A stretch of 64,000 bases of DNA, taken from NCBI GenBank assembly GCA_964408085.1, contig CAYOYB010000009.1:22133-86132 (forward strand), in the 5' to 3' direction. Within the stretch, counting starts at the first letter, position 1. Each line of letters starts with the position of its first letter. The position numbers and the translations under genes are program-made. Below are positions 17,505 to 26,333 of this stretch, in pieces. Below the pieces are notes generated by a model that was not told the origin of the DNA, searched no databases, and saw only the letters and a list, made by a program, of their open reading frames with translations. This stretch comes from CAJLIR01 sp964408085 (GTDB taxonomy: Bacteria; Bacillota_I; Bacilli_A; RF39; UBA660).

Positions 17505-19439
17505 ATGAAAAAAATTATTAAAATTTCGTTTTTTATCTTTTTAGCCTTTGCTTGTCCAATCTTAATTTATTATACATCTTTAAAGATTGAAGACTTAGAA
17601 GAAATACCGAGTCTTATAACTAAGCAAGCTAATTTAGAAGAACAATTTTTAAATGATATTGACAACTATTCAATTGATAATCCAAAAGTTATTTTAAATC
17701 CTTATGGTATATCTCCTCTTTCAGCTTTAGTCATTTTTAAGACAAACGATTTAGCAACACCAACAGTTACAATTAAAGGTAAAGATGAGCTTTCAACTTA
17801 TGAACACACATTTACACAAGATAATATCCATATGTTACCTATTTATGGGTTATATGCTGACACAGAAAATGAAATTATTATTTCAATAAATGGAAAAGAA
17901 AAAACAATCAAAATTAAAACTGAGCCACTTCCTGATGATTTTATTTTACCAACTAAAGTTACAGCTAACAAAGATAAATTAAATGATGATTTATATTTCT
18001 TTACTCCATCAAGTCAAGGTTATACTTGTGCCTATGATGTTAATGGCGATGTTAGATGGTATTTAACTGATTATTTTATCTGGGATATTAAACGTTTAAA
18101 TAATGGTCATTTATTATTAAGTAGCAATCGTCTTATTAATAAACCTTATTATATGACTGGTTTAATGGAATTGGATTTATTAGGTAAAGTATATTATGAA
18201 TATAATCTACCTGGTGGATATCACCACGATGTTTATGAAATGCCAAATAATAATTTATTAGTAGCTAGTGATAATTTTGATAGTGGAACTGTTGAGGATT
18301 ATATTGTTGAAATCGATCGTACGAGTGGTGAAATAGTAAAAACTTTTGATTTAACTAATATTCTACCAACTGAAGCTAGTAAAAGCGAAAATTGGGTAGA
18401 ATACGATTGGTTTCATAATAACGCAGTTTGGTATGATGAAAAGACTAATTCAATTACCTTATCAGGTAGACATCAAGACGCTGTTATAAATATTGATTAT
18501 AAATCTGGTACATTAAATTGGATAATTGGTGATTCAACTAATTGGCCAGATGATTATCAAAAATATTTCTTTACACCAAATGATGAAAATTTTGAATGGC
18601 AATGGAGTCAACATGCTTCTATGGTTCTTCCAAATGGAAATATCTTCTTATTTGACAATGGAAATAATCGTTCTAAAATAGAAGAAAATTATATAGATGC
18701 CAAAGACAATTACAGTCGTGGTGTAATATATAAAATAAACACTACTGATATGACAATTGACACCATTTGGCAATATGGAAAAAATCGAGGTAGCGATTAC
18801 TACTCTCCTTATATATCTGATGTTGATTATTTAGATGAAAATCATTATATTGTACATTCTGGAGGACACAATGTTGTAGATGGTAAAGTTTCTAATAATC
18901 CAGCAGGATTTGGTAACGTAGATAGTTTAAATAGTATTACAACAGAATTATTAAATGATGAAATAATTTTTGAAATCGAACTTCCAACTAATAATTATCG
19001 TGTCGAAAAAATGAATTTATATTCTAAAGAAGTTTACTCACCTGGTATTGGAAAAACTGTTGGAGATATGGGTATTACTAAAACTGATAGTCAACGAAAA
19101 TTGCTTTTATTCCCTAAAAATGGTGATGAAATTATTGAGAAATATAATATTAAATTTACAAAAGAAGCTGATCGTTTAGTTTTTGAAGGAACTTTTACAA
19201 AAGACGATAAAGTTTCAATTATTTTAAATCGCATGAGTAGTCAAAAAAATTATAATGTAGTAATTTCTAATAAGCCATATGCTGCTATGTGTGTTGATTT
19301 ATTTAATCAAGATAGTAATAGTGATGAAATTACAGTAACAAAATATATTAATGATTTAGGGCTACATGATCGTTATGAAATTTACTTAAAAATAAATGGT
19401 ACTATTTATAAAATGAATAAAGCAGTAACATTTAATTAA
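17505..19439 (+). CDS. Arylsulfotransferase (ASST)-like membrane-anchored protein
   Basis: A 644-residue protein with one N-terminal signal-anchor helix (residues 5-25) and no lipobox. An Ig-like stretch (about 55-145) is followed by a beta-propeller region with GYTCAYDVNGDVRWYL, NLPGGYHHDVYEMPNNN, DWFHNNAVWYDE, SGRHQDAVINID and WQWSQHASMVLPNGN. These His-rich blade motifs are those of the ASST family, which moves sulfate between phenolic compounds without PAPS. In Gram-negatives the enzyme works in the periplasm with DsbA/DsbB; here it would face the outside. GGAG precedes the ATG. Family is confident; activity is inferred, since the exact catalytic His cannot be fixed by eye. Confidence 0.82.
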   Translation: MKKIIKISFFIFLAFACPILIYYTSLKIEDLEEIPSLITKQANLEEQFLNDIDNYSIDNPKVILNPYGISPLSALVIFKTNDLATPTVTIKGKDELSTYEHTFTQDNIHMLPIYGLYADTENEIIISINGKEKTIKIKTEPLPDDFILPTKVTANKDKLNDDLYFFTPSSQGYTCAYDVNGDVRWYLTDYFIWDIKRLNNGHLLLSSNRLINKPYYMTGLMELDLLGKVYYEYNLPGGYHHDVYEMPNNNLLVASDNFDSGTVEDYIVEIDRTSGEIVKTFDLTNILPTEASKSENWVEYDWFHNNAVWYDEKTNSITLSGRHQDAVINIDYKSGTLNWIIGDSTNWPDDYQKYFFTPNDENFEWQWSQHASMVLPNGNIFLFDNGNNRSKIEENYIDAKDNYSRGVIYKINTTDMTIDTIWQYGKNRGSDYYSPYISDVDYLDENHYIVHSGGHNVVDGKVSNNPAGFGNVDSLNSITTELLNDEIIFEIELPTNNYRVEKMNLYSKEVYSPGIGKTVGDMGITKTDSQRKLLLFPKNGDEIIEKYNIKFTKEADRLVFEGTFTKDDKVSIILNRMSSQKNYNVVISNKPYAAMCVDLFNQDSNSDEITVTKYINDLGLHDRYEIYLKINGTIYKMNKAVTFN

Positions 19440-19456
19440 ATAATTATAAGAAATTT

Positions 19457-19503
19457 AAAAATAGTACTTAATTGATTTAAATATTAAATTAAGTACTATT
19501 TTA
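19457..19503 (+). terminator. Terminator after the ASST-like gene
   Basis: Long near-perfect stem: AAAATAGTACTTAATT (19458-19473) with AATTAAGTACTATTTT (19487-19502). It is T-rich on the plus strand and stands 18 bases after the stop. Confidence 0.85.
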
Positions 19504-19538
19504 TATCCTTTTAAATCAAAATAAATGGTGGTATGCAT

Positions 19539-20318
19539 ATGAATGAACAAGAACTAATTAAATATTATAATAAATTTAATGAAGAAAAACGTTTAAATAC
19601 AAGACATGGACAAGTTGAATATCAAACATCCTTAAAATATATTGATATGTATCTAGAACAGATGAATAATCCATCTATTATCGATATTGGAGCTGGTAGT
19701 GGTAGATATTCAGCCTTTTTAGCAGATAATGGTTATCAAGTAACAGCAATTGAATTAATAAAACATAATGTTAGAAAAATTGAAGCGTTAGGAAAAAACA
19801 TTAATGTTTGTCAAGGAAACGCTCTTAACTTAAAAAAAATCAACGATGAAAGTTTTAATTTAACTTTACTATTTGGGCCAATGTATCACTTAATAAGTAA
19901 ACAAGATAAATTAAAAGCTTTAAATGAAGCAAAAAGAATAACTAAGACAAATGGAATTATTATGGTTGCCTACTGTATGAATGACTATGCTGTAATTACA
20001 CATGGTTTTAAAGATAACAATATTATTGAATGCATCAAAAATAATGAATTAGATAATAATTTTCATTGTTTATCTAAAGAAACTGATTTATATAGTATGG
20101 TTAGATTAGAAGATATTAATGAACTAAACGAATTAGTTGGTTTAAATAGAATAAAAATTGTGGCTGCTGATGGCCCAGCTAATTATATGCGTGATACTTT
20201 AAATAAAATGGATGATGAAACTTTTAATATATTTTTAGAATATCACTTTAAAACATGTGAAAGAATGGATATGATTGGTTCTTCTGCTCATACATTAGAT
20301 ATATTAAGAAAAAAATAA
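19539..20318 (+). CDS. Class I SAM-dependent methyltransferase
   Basis: A soluble protein of 259 residues. The SAM-binding motif IIDIGAGSGRYSAFL lies near 48-62, an acidic residue ends the second strand (TAIELI), and NLTLLFGPMYHL corresponds to motif IV-V. The layout matches small-molecule methyltransferases of the UbiE/Methyltransf_11 kind, but the substrate cannot be read. I chose the ATG at 19539 because GGTGG lies seven bases upstream; the ATG at 19533 abuts that site. It is flanked by terminators on both sides, so it is a single-gene unit. Confidence 0.85.
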   Translation: MNEQELIKYYNKFNEEKRLNTRHGQVEYQTSLKYIDMYLEQMNNPSIIDIGAGSGRYSAFLADNGYQVTAIELIKHNVRKIEALGKNINVCQGNALNLKKINDESFNLTLLFGPMYHLISKQDKLKALNEAKRITKTNGIIMVAYCMNDYAVITHGFKDNNIIECIKNNELDNNFHCLSKETDLYSMVRLEDINELNELVGLNRIKIVAADGPANYMRDTLNKMDDETFNIFLEYHFKTCERMDMIGSSAHTLDILRKK

Positions 20319-20330
20319 AATTTATATTGC

Positions 20331-20361
20331 AAAAAGAAACCATTTAAGGTTTCTTTAATTT
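20331..20361 (+). terminator. Terminator of the methyltransferase gene
   Basis: Nine-base-pair stem AAAGAAACC (20333-20341) with GGTTTCTTT (20348-20356), then AATTTT. Confidence 0.78.
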
Positions 20362-20379
20362 TACTTCTAAAATAGCAAA

Positions 20380-20415
20380 AGCATCTGATTTGACAACTAC
20401 GTGATTTCAGATGCT
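20380..20415. repeat. Unassigned inverted repeat in a 235-base gap
   Basis: Perfect nine-base arms AGCATCTGA (20380-20388) and TCAGATGCT (20407-20415) with an 18-base loop that contains TTGACA. There is no T-run, so it is not a terminator. The rest of the gap 20319-20553 shows no open frame I can support; a second TTGACA is at about 20487. Role unknown: operator, small-RNA part or mobile-element relic are all possible. Confidence 0.4.
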
Positions 20416-20553
20416 ATATTCCATAAGGGATTATATTTGACCAACCACAATCAAATGCATCCTTTTTTATTATATACAAGTTTCCTTGACATATTCGTAA
20501 TAACATAAAAATGGCTTTTTGACAAGTTTATTATTCTTGTTTTTTAAATCCCT

Positions 20554-20982
20554 TTAGTGCCATAAAGAAAATTTTTTAGTTAATGGATCTATTATTTCTT
20601 TTTCTCCAAAAGCAGCAATACAAAAATAATTCATATCTTCACTAGAAGTTTCAAGAGTTTTATCCAATTGTTCTTTGTAGGTATCTCCTGTCATAGTTTC
20701 GATAAAATCAGTAAATAAGATATCATTTTCAATAAACTCATTTCTTAATTTTTTTATTTCACTGTTTTTCCCTCTTAGTACTATTAAAGAAAGTCCAGAT
20801 ATGCTTTTATGTATTGAACCATCTTTATCCACAAAATCGATAAAACTCATTTTTTCTTTTAATTCTTTTGGAGCTACTCCAACTAGCCCAGCATATGAAT
20901 GAGCAATGGCATTCATAGCTTTTCCAATTTCCAAATTCTTATTGACTACTACAACAAATTTATATGTATCATTATAAACCAT
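20554..20982 (-). CDS. DUF2000 family protein
   Basis: A 142-residue soluble protein of the DUF2000 family. The start YKFVVVVNKNLEIGKAMNAIAHSYAGLVG shows the family's conserved first strand, N-K-L and A-H motifs, followed by the central LIVLRGKNSEIKKL and a C-terminal strand. The fold is related to peptidyl-tRNA hydrolase II, but no activity is established for these proteins. GGAGGCGG precedes the ATG, and a TTTACT-17-TACAAT promoter lies at 21006-21034. It is transcribed alone, away from smc. Confidence 0.8.
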   Translation of the reverse strand: MVYNDTYKFVVVVNKNLEIGKAMNAIAHSYAGLVGVAPKELKEKMSFIDFVDKDGSIHKSISGLSLIVLRGKNSEIKKLRNEFIENDILFTDFIETMTGDTYKEQLDKTLETSSEDMNYFCIAAFGEKEIIDPLTKKFSLWH

Positions 20983-21005
20983 CTAACCGCCTCCTAATTA
21001 CTCAT

Positions 21006-21034
21006 ATTGTACCATACACTTTTTGAAGAGTAAA
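21006..21034 (-). promoter_or_regulatory. Promoter of the DUF2000 gene
   Basis: TTTACT (21029-21034), 17-base spacer and TGGTACAAT with -10 core at 21006-21011, minus strand. It is 24 bases from the start codon. Confidence 0.5.
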
Positions 21035-21180
21035 ATATATACTATTAGATATAATCATAAAATTAGAAACACTAATTATTTTCAATATCATTTGCAAAGT
21101 AATAAATTAGCCTTATAATCTTATATATATGCCTTAAAGTAAAGTTTTTTAATAGAATTTAATACTTTTAAAGTAATATT

Positions 21181-24129
21181 TTATTTATCAATATCTTCTA
21201 ATTTAACGCTAACTAGCTTACTTACACCAGATTCTTGCATTGTAATACCATACAAAATATCTGCATATTCCATTGTCTTCTTTTTATGAGTAATTAAAAT
21301 AAATTGTGTCTTTTTCTTTAAGCCAACTAAATATTTACCAAAACTATCGACATTGACTTCATCTAAGGCAGCTTCTACCTCATCTAAAATACAGAATGGT
21401 ATAGGTCTTGATTTTAAAATAGCGAACAATAGACTTATAGCAGTGAATGTCTTCTCCCCACCTGATAATAAAGAAATACTTTTTAATGTTTTTCCTGGTG
21501 GTGAAGCAACTATTTCAATACCTGTTTCTAATAAATTATTAGGCTCTGTCATTTTTAAATCAGCTGTTCCACCTTTAAATAATTCTGTAAAAGTTTGTTT
21601 AAAGTTATTTCTAACTAATTCAAAAGTTTTAGAAAACTCTTGTTCCATAACACTATCCATTTCTTTGATAATATCTAATAAAATATTTTCAGCATTAACT
21701 AAATCATTGCGTTGATTAATTAAAAATTCATATCTTTCACTTACTCTATCATATTCATCTGGTGCAGCCAAATTAACAACGCCTAAGTCTTTAATTACCT
21801 GCTTTAATTTACTAACTTTCAATCTTGCTTGTTCTATATCCATCTCTAATCTATATAAGCTAACAGCTTTTTCATAAGTCATATTATATGTTTCATTTAA
21901 AGTATTTAGTAAATTATCTAATTTTACATCAATACGTGTAACAGCAATTTCTAATTCTTTTAATTCTTTATTTTTAACAGAAAGAGATGAATTCTCACGT
22001 TTTAATTCATATTCATATTCACTAAGTGAATCATTTAAATTATTTTTTTCTTTAATAAGTGATTCTAATTCTGTTTTAGTATTATCTTTTTGTTTTATCG
22101 CATCATAATATCTTGTTAATACATCTTCTTCTTCCTTAGATAAATTATTATTAATAATATTATTAGTACCATTAATTTCCATATTATGTTGTTTTAATAG
22201 TTCAGTTGAACTTACTAAGGTTTTATTTTTATTATTAATTGACTCTTCTTTCTCAATTTTTTCTTTTAATAATAAATATTGTTTATCTTCTATTGCTTTT
22301 AAATCATAATCAACTTGATTAATATCTTCTTCTATTAATTTTATTTCTTCATTCAAATTACTTAATTCATTTAAATTCTTTTCTAATTCATATTTTTCAT
22401 TTATAATATTTCTATTTTTATTATTATTTCCACCAGTTAATGAACCACCAATATGAAATAATTCTCCAGATAATGTAACTATTCTATAAGTATAGTTAAT
22501 TTTCTTACTAATTAGATTAGCTGAATCTATATCTTTAACGACAATAACATTTCCAAGTTGATTTGAAACAATATTATGGTATTTTTTATCATATTTAACC
22601 AAATTAGAAGCAATATCAACAAATCCATCTAGATTATTTATGATATTTATAACTGTATCATCAATAAATCTAGGTTTTATGATATTTAAAGGGAAAAAGG
22701 TTGCTCTACCTATATTACTATTTTTTAAATAATTGATTGCCTCTTTAGCGCATATTTCATTATCAACAACAATATTGCTAACATTTGCTCCCAAACAAGT
22801 AGATATTGCTAAACTATATTCATCAGATACATCAATAAGATTTCCAACAACATCATGTATTCCTCTTAATTTAGGATTATTTAAGATACTTTTAACAGCC
22901 ATTGGTAATAAACTATTATTTTCAATACTTTCTTGTAATGATTCTATTCTATTTTCTAAAGTTGTTCTAAAGCGAATTTTTTCAGTTAAATTATTATTAA
23001 GTTTATGACGCTTATTTTTTTTATCTTCAATTTCTTTATTTTTTTCTGATATTAAAGAGTTAGTATGTTCTAATTCATTATTCAATGTTGAAATTTCATT
23101 ATTTAAATTATTTATATCATTTTCTAATTTAAGACATTCTTCTTTTAAATTAAGAATATTATCATGTAGTTTAGAATCATCAACATCGTATTTTTTTCTT
23201 TCTAAGATGATTGATTTTTCTCCATTTATCTTTTCAACTAACGCTGTTAAGTCTAATAATTTAGCTTGATACTCTTTAATCTTTTCATTTAAATCATTTA
23301 TTTGTGTTTTAAATTGTTCAATCTTAACTTCATTAGTTGTATTTGAAGACATTAAACTGACAATTTCGTTATTTATATTTTCAATTTTATTTTTACTATC
23401 TTGGTATTTATAGTTTAGATTAGTGATATCATTACTAATTAAAGCTATTTCAATATGTTTTAACTCCTCAGATGTTTCTGTATATAAAATAGCTTTCTCT
23501 TTTTGTTCTTTTAATGGTCCTACTTGATGTTCTAATTCGTTAATAATATCGTCAACGCGATTCATATTATCATGAGTTCGCTCTAATTTTCTTAAAGCTT
23601 CTTCTTTTCTTTTTTTATATTTTAAAACACCAGCTGCTTCTTCAAAAATAATTCTTCTATCACTAGGTTTAGTTGAAATTATTTGTTCTATTTGACCTTG
23701 TGAAATAATATTAAAACTATCTCTACCAATTCCACTATCTAAGAATAGGTCATTAATATCTTTAAGTCGGCATTGCTCACCATTTATAAAGTATTCATTT
23801 GTTCCATCTTTGTAAACACGCCTTTTTACAGACACTTCATCAAAATTAAGTGGTAAATAATGATCTTTATTATCAAAAATTAATGTAACACTAGCGACAT
23901 TTAGTGGCTTTCTTGACTTACTACCAGAAAAAATGACATCTGTCATATTTCCGTCACCTCTAAGTGTTTTTACTGATTGCTCACCTAATACCCATTTTAT
24001 AGCATCAACAACATTACTTTTTCCACTTCCATTAGGTCCAACAATTCCTGTTATACCAGCTGTCAGTTCAAAATTTAATTTATCCGCAAATGATTTAAAT
24101 CCATGTGTCTTAATTTCACGTAAATACAT
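21181..24129 (-). CDS. smc: Chromosome partition protein SMC (short-armed)
   Basis: ATPase that loops and compacts the chromosome as a dimer with ScpA and ScpB. The Walker A motif GPNGSGKS is at 31-38 and the Q-loop GRDSFNIISQGQ near 135-146. A coiled arm runs to about 405, the hinge from about 410 to 565 (including LRGIHDVVGNL and GGSLTGG), and the returning arm leads to the signature LSGGEKTFTAISLLFAIL and Walker B FCILDEVEAALD. The total of 982 residues is about 200 shorter than the roughly 1,186 of B. subtilis, with the loss in the coiled arms; mycoplasma SMCs are similarly short. The ATG at 24129 lies after GATAGGTGG at some distance. scpA and scpB are not in the window. Confidence 0.96.
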   Translation of the reverse strand: MYLREIKTHGFKSFADKLNFELTAGITGIVGPNGSGKSNVVDAIKWVLGEQSVKTLRGDGNMTDVIFSGSKSRKPLNVASVTLIFDNKDHYLPLNFDEVSVKRRVYKDGTNEYFINGEQCRLKDINDLFLDSGIGRDSFNIISQGQIEQIISTKPSDRRIIFEEAAGVLKYKKRKEEALRKLERTHDNMNRVDDIINELEHQVGPLKEQKEKAILYTETSEELKHIEIALISNDITNLNYKYQDSKNKIENINNEIVSLMSSNTTNEVKIEQFKTQINDLNEKIKEYQAKLLDLTALVEKINGEKSIILERKKYDVDDSKLHDNILNLKEECLKLENDINNLNNEISTLNNELEHTNSLISEKNKEIEDKKNKRHKLNNNLTEKIRFRTTLENRIESLQESIENNSLLPMAVKSILNNPKLRGIHDVVGNLIDVSDEYSLAISTCLGANVSNIVVDNEICAKEAINYLKNSNIGRATFFPLNIIKPRFIDDTVINIINNLDGFVDIASNLVKYDKKYHNIVSNQLGNVIVVKDIDSANLISKKINYTYRIVTLSGELFHIGGSLTGGNNNKNRNIINEKYELEKNLNELSNLNEEIKLIEEDINQVDYDLKAIEDKQYLLLKEKIEKEESINNKNKTLVSSTELLKQHNMEINGTNNIINNNLSKEEEDVLTRYYDAIKQKDNTKTELESLIKEKNNLNDSLSEYEYELKRENSSLSVKNKELKELEIAVTRIDVKLDNLLNTLNETYNMTYEKAVSLYRLEMDIEQARLKVSKLKQVIKDLGVVNLAAPDEYDRVSERYEFLINQRNDLVNAENILLDIIKEMDSVMEQEFSKTFELVRNNFKQTFTELFKGGTADLKMTEPNNLLETGIEIVASPPGKTLKSISLLSGGEKTFTAISLLFAILKSRPIPFCILDEVEAALDEVNVDSFGKYLVGLKKKTQFILITHKKKTMEYADILYGITMQESGVSKLVSVKLEDIDK

Positions 24130-24168
24130 ACTAAAATACCACCTATCAATATTAATTAAACTATAAAA

Positions 24169-24197
24169 ATTATACTATAATAAAAATAAAAAAGCAA
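24169..24197 (-). promoter_or_regulatory. smc promoter, -35 box inside the upstream terminator
   Basis: TTGCTT (24192-24197), exactly 17 bases, TATAAT (24169-24174) on the minus strand. The -35 lies in the descending arm of the hairpin that ends the preceding lipoprotein gene, and that terminator's T-tract forms the spacer. Confidence 0.7.
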
Positions 24198-24212
24198 AGT
24201 TTTCTTTGCTTT
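24187..24212 (-). terminator. Terminator of the pilin-head lipoprotein gene
   Basis: Nine-base-pair stem, arms 24191-24199 (AAAGCAAAG) and 24204-24212 (CTTTGCTTT), four-base loop, T-rich tail on the minus strand. It overlaps the smc -35 box. Confidence 0.82.
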
Positions 24213-24218
24213 CTTATT

Positions 24219-24665
24219 TTATTTATTACATTCTACTTTATCATTACTCATTGTACATTGATAGTCATTTATAACAAGTGGTTCTTTAATTGAGGCTTCC
24301 CAATTTTTAATATCTAACAAAACCTCACCAGCTGTTGGATTAACACCTCTGAACTCAAGAAAAATAGTTTCTTCACCATTTGGAGTATATGAACATTTTC
24401 CATCAGTGCAAACAAAGACTATACCAACACTAGGATCATTAACAGGTATTATTTCCCCATTATTATCTAACATATAGTTCGCTATAGCCATTTCTGCTGA
24501 TTGTAAAATAGCCTTAGCTCCTACTTCTGCCTCACTTTTTTTAGAATTATTTAAATTTTCTAATGGCACATCGTCTGGCAAAATAGGCTCCATTTTTTTA
24601 TCTTTTCCACATCCTGTTAAACATAATACAATTAATAGAAAACTCAATACTTTAACATTTTTCAT
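24219..24665 (-). CDS. Lipoprotein with a type IV pilin-like globular domain
   Basis: The 148-residue product has a signal peptide with the lipobox LTGC (Cys19), then a Pro/Asn spacer. Residues 49-147 resemble the pilin head encoded at 33864-36521 (its residues 44-140): AKAILQSAEMAIANYMLDNNG against GIVKAAETYATNFMLENNG, LEFRGVNPTAGEV against LSFKGTKPTSGKI, and VINDYQC against IINDFRC. Four cysteines keep nearly the same spacing (C-x4-C then C-x8-C here, C-x7-C in the pilin). It is thus a pilin-like head held by lipid instead of an N-terminal pilin helix. Function is unknown; a pilus-associated or surface role is inferred. It sits alone upstream of smc. Confidence 0.72.
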   Translation of the reverse strand: MKNVKVLSFLLIVLCLTGCGKDKKMEPILPDDVPLENLNNSKKSEAEVGAKAILQSAEMAIANYMLDNNGEIIPVNDPSVGIVFVCTDGKCSYTPNGEETIFLEFRGVNPTAGEVLLDIKNWEASIKEPLVINDYQCTMSNDKVECNK

Positions 24666-24742
24666 TATTAATCATTCCTATCTTTACTATTTTAGTATAT
24701 AATGTATATTTCTTAAAATCAATGTTTTAATATTATTTTTTG

Positions 24743-25252
24743 TTATAAATTTATAATATAACTCGTTGCTTTACCATTAGAGTTTTCGTAATGCTTGTCA
24801 GCAATAGCGCCAGCTTTTATAAGCATCTTTTTAGATGGTATATTTGAATCCTCACAATTAGCTCTAATTTTTTTAAAGCCTAGTTTTCTGCATTCTTCTA
24901 AACCTAATTTTAATATTATATTTCCATACCCTTTTCCATATTCAGTCTTTCTAATCTTGTAAAAAATTTGACTACCATTATTTATCCAAAAATCATTTTT
25001 AGTAGTCCTAATGCCAAATTCACCTACTGGTTTATCAAAAACATATAAGATATATCTATTTGTTGTTGTCTGTAAATCAACATTTATTTCTACTTCTTCC
25101 TTAATATATTTTTTTATAATTTGTTTATATTCAGAATAGCTTTTATTTAAGATAGGATTTAAAGAACGAAGTTTTATATTCTCAATATCTTGGTACATTT
25201 CGTATTCTTTATAACCAATATCTTGAGTTAACTTTTTTAATTGAAATTCCAT
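24743..25252 (-). CDS. GNAT-family N-acetyltransferase
   Basis: A 169-residue cytoplasmic acetyltransferase. The acetyl-CoA motif A is IRKTEYGKGYGNIILKLGLEE (near 112-132), the following strand-helix is IRANCEDSNIPSKKMLIKAG, and the end is YENSNGKATSYII. This order is the same as in GNAT enzymes that modify small molecules or proteins; the acceptor is unknown. The ATG at 25252 is chosen because GAGGTG lies nine bases upstream; earlier starts at 25258 and 25264 overlap or crowd the site. It is not clearly in an operon. Confidence 0.75.
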   Translation of the reverse strand: MEFQLKKLTQDIGYKEYEMYQDIENIKLRSLNPILNKSYSEYKQIIKKYIKEEVEINVDLQTTTNRYILYVFDKPVGEFGIRTTKNDFWINNGSQIFYKIRKTEYGKGYGNIILKLGLEECRKLGFKKIRANCEDSNIPSKKMLIKAGAIADKHYENSNGKATSYIINL

Positions 25253-25452
25253 AATCATATACACCTCATAACTATCGTCTCATATATATCCTATTTAGTT
25301 TTTTATTAATTACATTATATAAAAATACATTTAATTTTAAAGTAGTACCCTTGATTGCTTATATACTAAACCCTATAATTAAGCAAAACTTCTACTTCAG
25401 TCTAACTGCAATAAATCAAATTATTTTGAAATAATGAAAATTTTTTTAATAG

Positions 25453-26061
25453 TTATATTTTTAATTTTTTTTCGTATATAAAACCTTTTTTTGTCATTTC
25501 ATTTCCACATTTATCAGGCTCTCCATTAGGAATGACTTTTTCATATACTTTTATGCATCCTAAATTTTCATAAAATTTATAATTGCACGATTCATCACTT
25601 AATATTTGAATATTATTTATATTATCATTAGCTGCCATTTCAAATATTTTATTTAAAAGTTTTCGCCCTATTTGTTTACCTCTATACTGTTTGTCTACAA
25701 TAAGAATTGTTATTTCGCCATCAAAATAATTTTCTAATTCTTTTGGTAAATAATCATAACCATTATTATATTTATATATTGCCTCTTTATCCTTTACAAG
25801 AAAACTATGAATAAATAACCATTTTAACAATCCATATATTTTTTTTCTAAAAATATGCTTTCTAGAATTCCTTTTACAATAGTCACATAATCCAATGACA
25901 TTATTATTTGCTTTTTCTACAATTATTTCTTCTGCTTCACTTAATATTTCAAACCAATATATCCATGCACATGTTTTTCCTTTTGCTTTTGCTGCTGTTT
26001 TTCCTAAATCCCATTCTTTATATAACATATCAACAATCTGTTTATGATGTTTAATTCTCAT
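25453..26061 (-). CDS. GNAT-family N-acetyltransferase
   Basis: A 202-residue acetyltransferase-like protein. The recognisable parts are ITILIVDKQYRGKQIGRKLL (motif A, residues about 118-137), IQILSDESCNYKFYENLGC (motif B), and a C-terminal strand ending YEKKLKI. The N-terminal half carries several aromatic and basic residues plus a Cys pair (CDYC) and does not match a known subfamily by eye. ATG at 26061 is preferred because AGAGG stands eight bases upstream; the frame is open further up without a ribosome site. It follows tRNA-Glu on the same strand but the terminator at 26151-26189 separates them. Confidence 0.72.
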   Translation of the reverse strand: MRIKHHKQIVDMLYKEWDLGKTAAKAKGKTCAWIYWFEILSEAEEIIVEKANNNVIGLCDYCKRNSRKHIFRKKIYGLLKWLFIHSFLVKDKEAIYKYNNGYDYLPKELENYFDGEITILIVDKQYRGKQIGRKLLNKIFEMAANDNINNIQILSDESCNYKFYENLGCIKVYEKVIPNGEPDKCGNEMTKKGFIYEKKLKI

Positions 26062-26150
26062 ATATAAAACCTCTAACCATATATATTTAACAAATCTATT
26101 ATAACATATTTGATGGGTCTTTTCTATTTCCATGAATATTTTATTAAGTA

Positions 26151-26189
26151 AAAAACTCTCAACTTCAAATTACTGAAGCGAGAGTTTTA
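26151..26189 (-). terminator. Terminator after tRNA-Glu
   Basis: Stem AAAACTCTC..CTTCA with TGAAG.GAGAGTTTT (small internal loop), followed on the minus strand by T6. It lies about 40 bases downstream of the tRNA. Confidence 0.75.
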
Positions 26190-26226
26190 TTAAACCAAAC
26201 CACTATAGATTTGGATTATATACTCA

Positions 26227-26303
26227 TGGTGACTCGTATGGGTTTCGAACCCATGAATACCACCTTGAGAGGGTGGCGTGTTAAACCACTTCACCAACGA
26301 GCC
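26227..26303 (-). tRNA. tRNA-Glu (anticodon CUC)
   Basis: Full cloverleaf read on the minus strand, 5' end at 26303. The acceptor stem GGCTCGT pairs with ACGAGTC (one G-U). The anticodon stem CCACC/GGTGG encloses the loop CTCTCAA, giving CUC, which reads GAG. The T arm is ATGGG-TTCGAAC-CCAT. ACCA is encoded at the 3' end (26227-26230). The G-U rich D arm and overall sequence resemble bacterial tRNA-Glu. Confidence 0.93.
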
Positions 26304-26333
26304 AATTAATAATATCGATTGACATTATTAATT
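26304..26333. repeat. Perfect palindrome in the tRNA-Glu leader
   Basis: Arms AATTAATAAT (26304-26313) and ATTATTAATT (26324-26333) with a ten-base loop. It fills the short leader between the -10 box and the tRNA and touches the -10 at 26331. It could be a processing hairpin or an operator. Confidence 0.45.
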
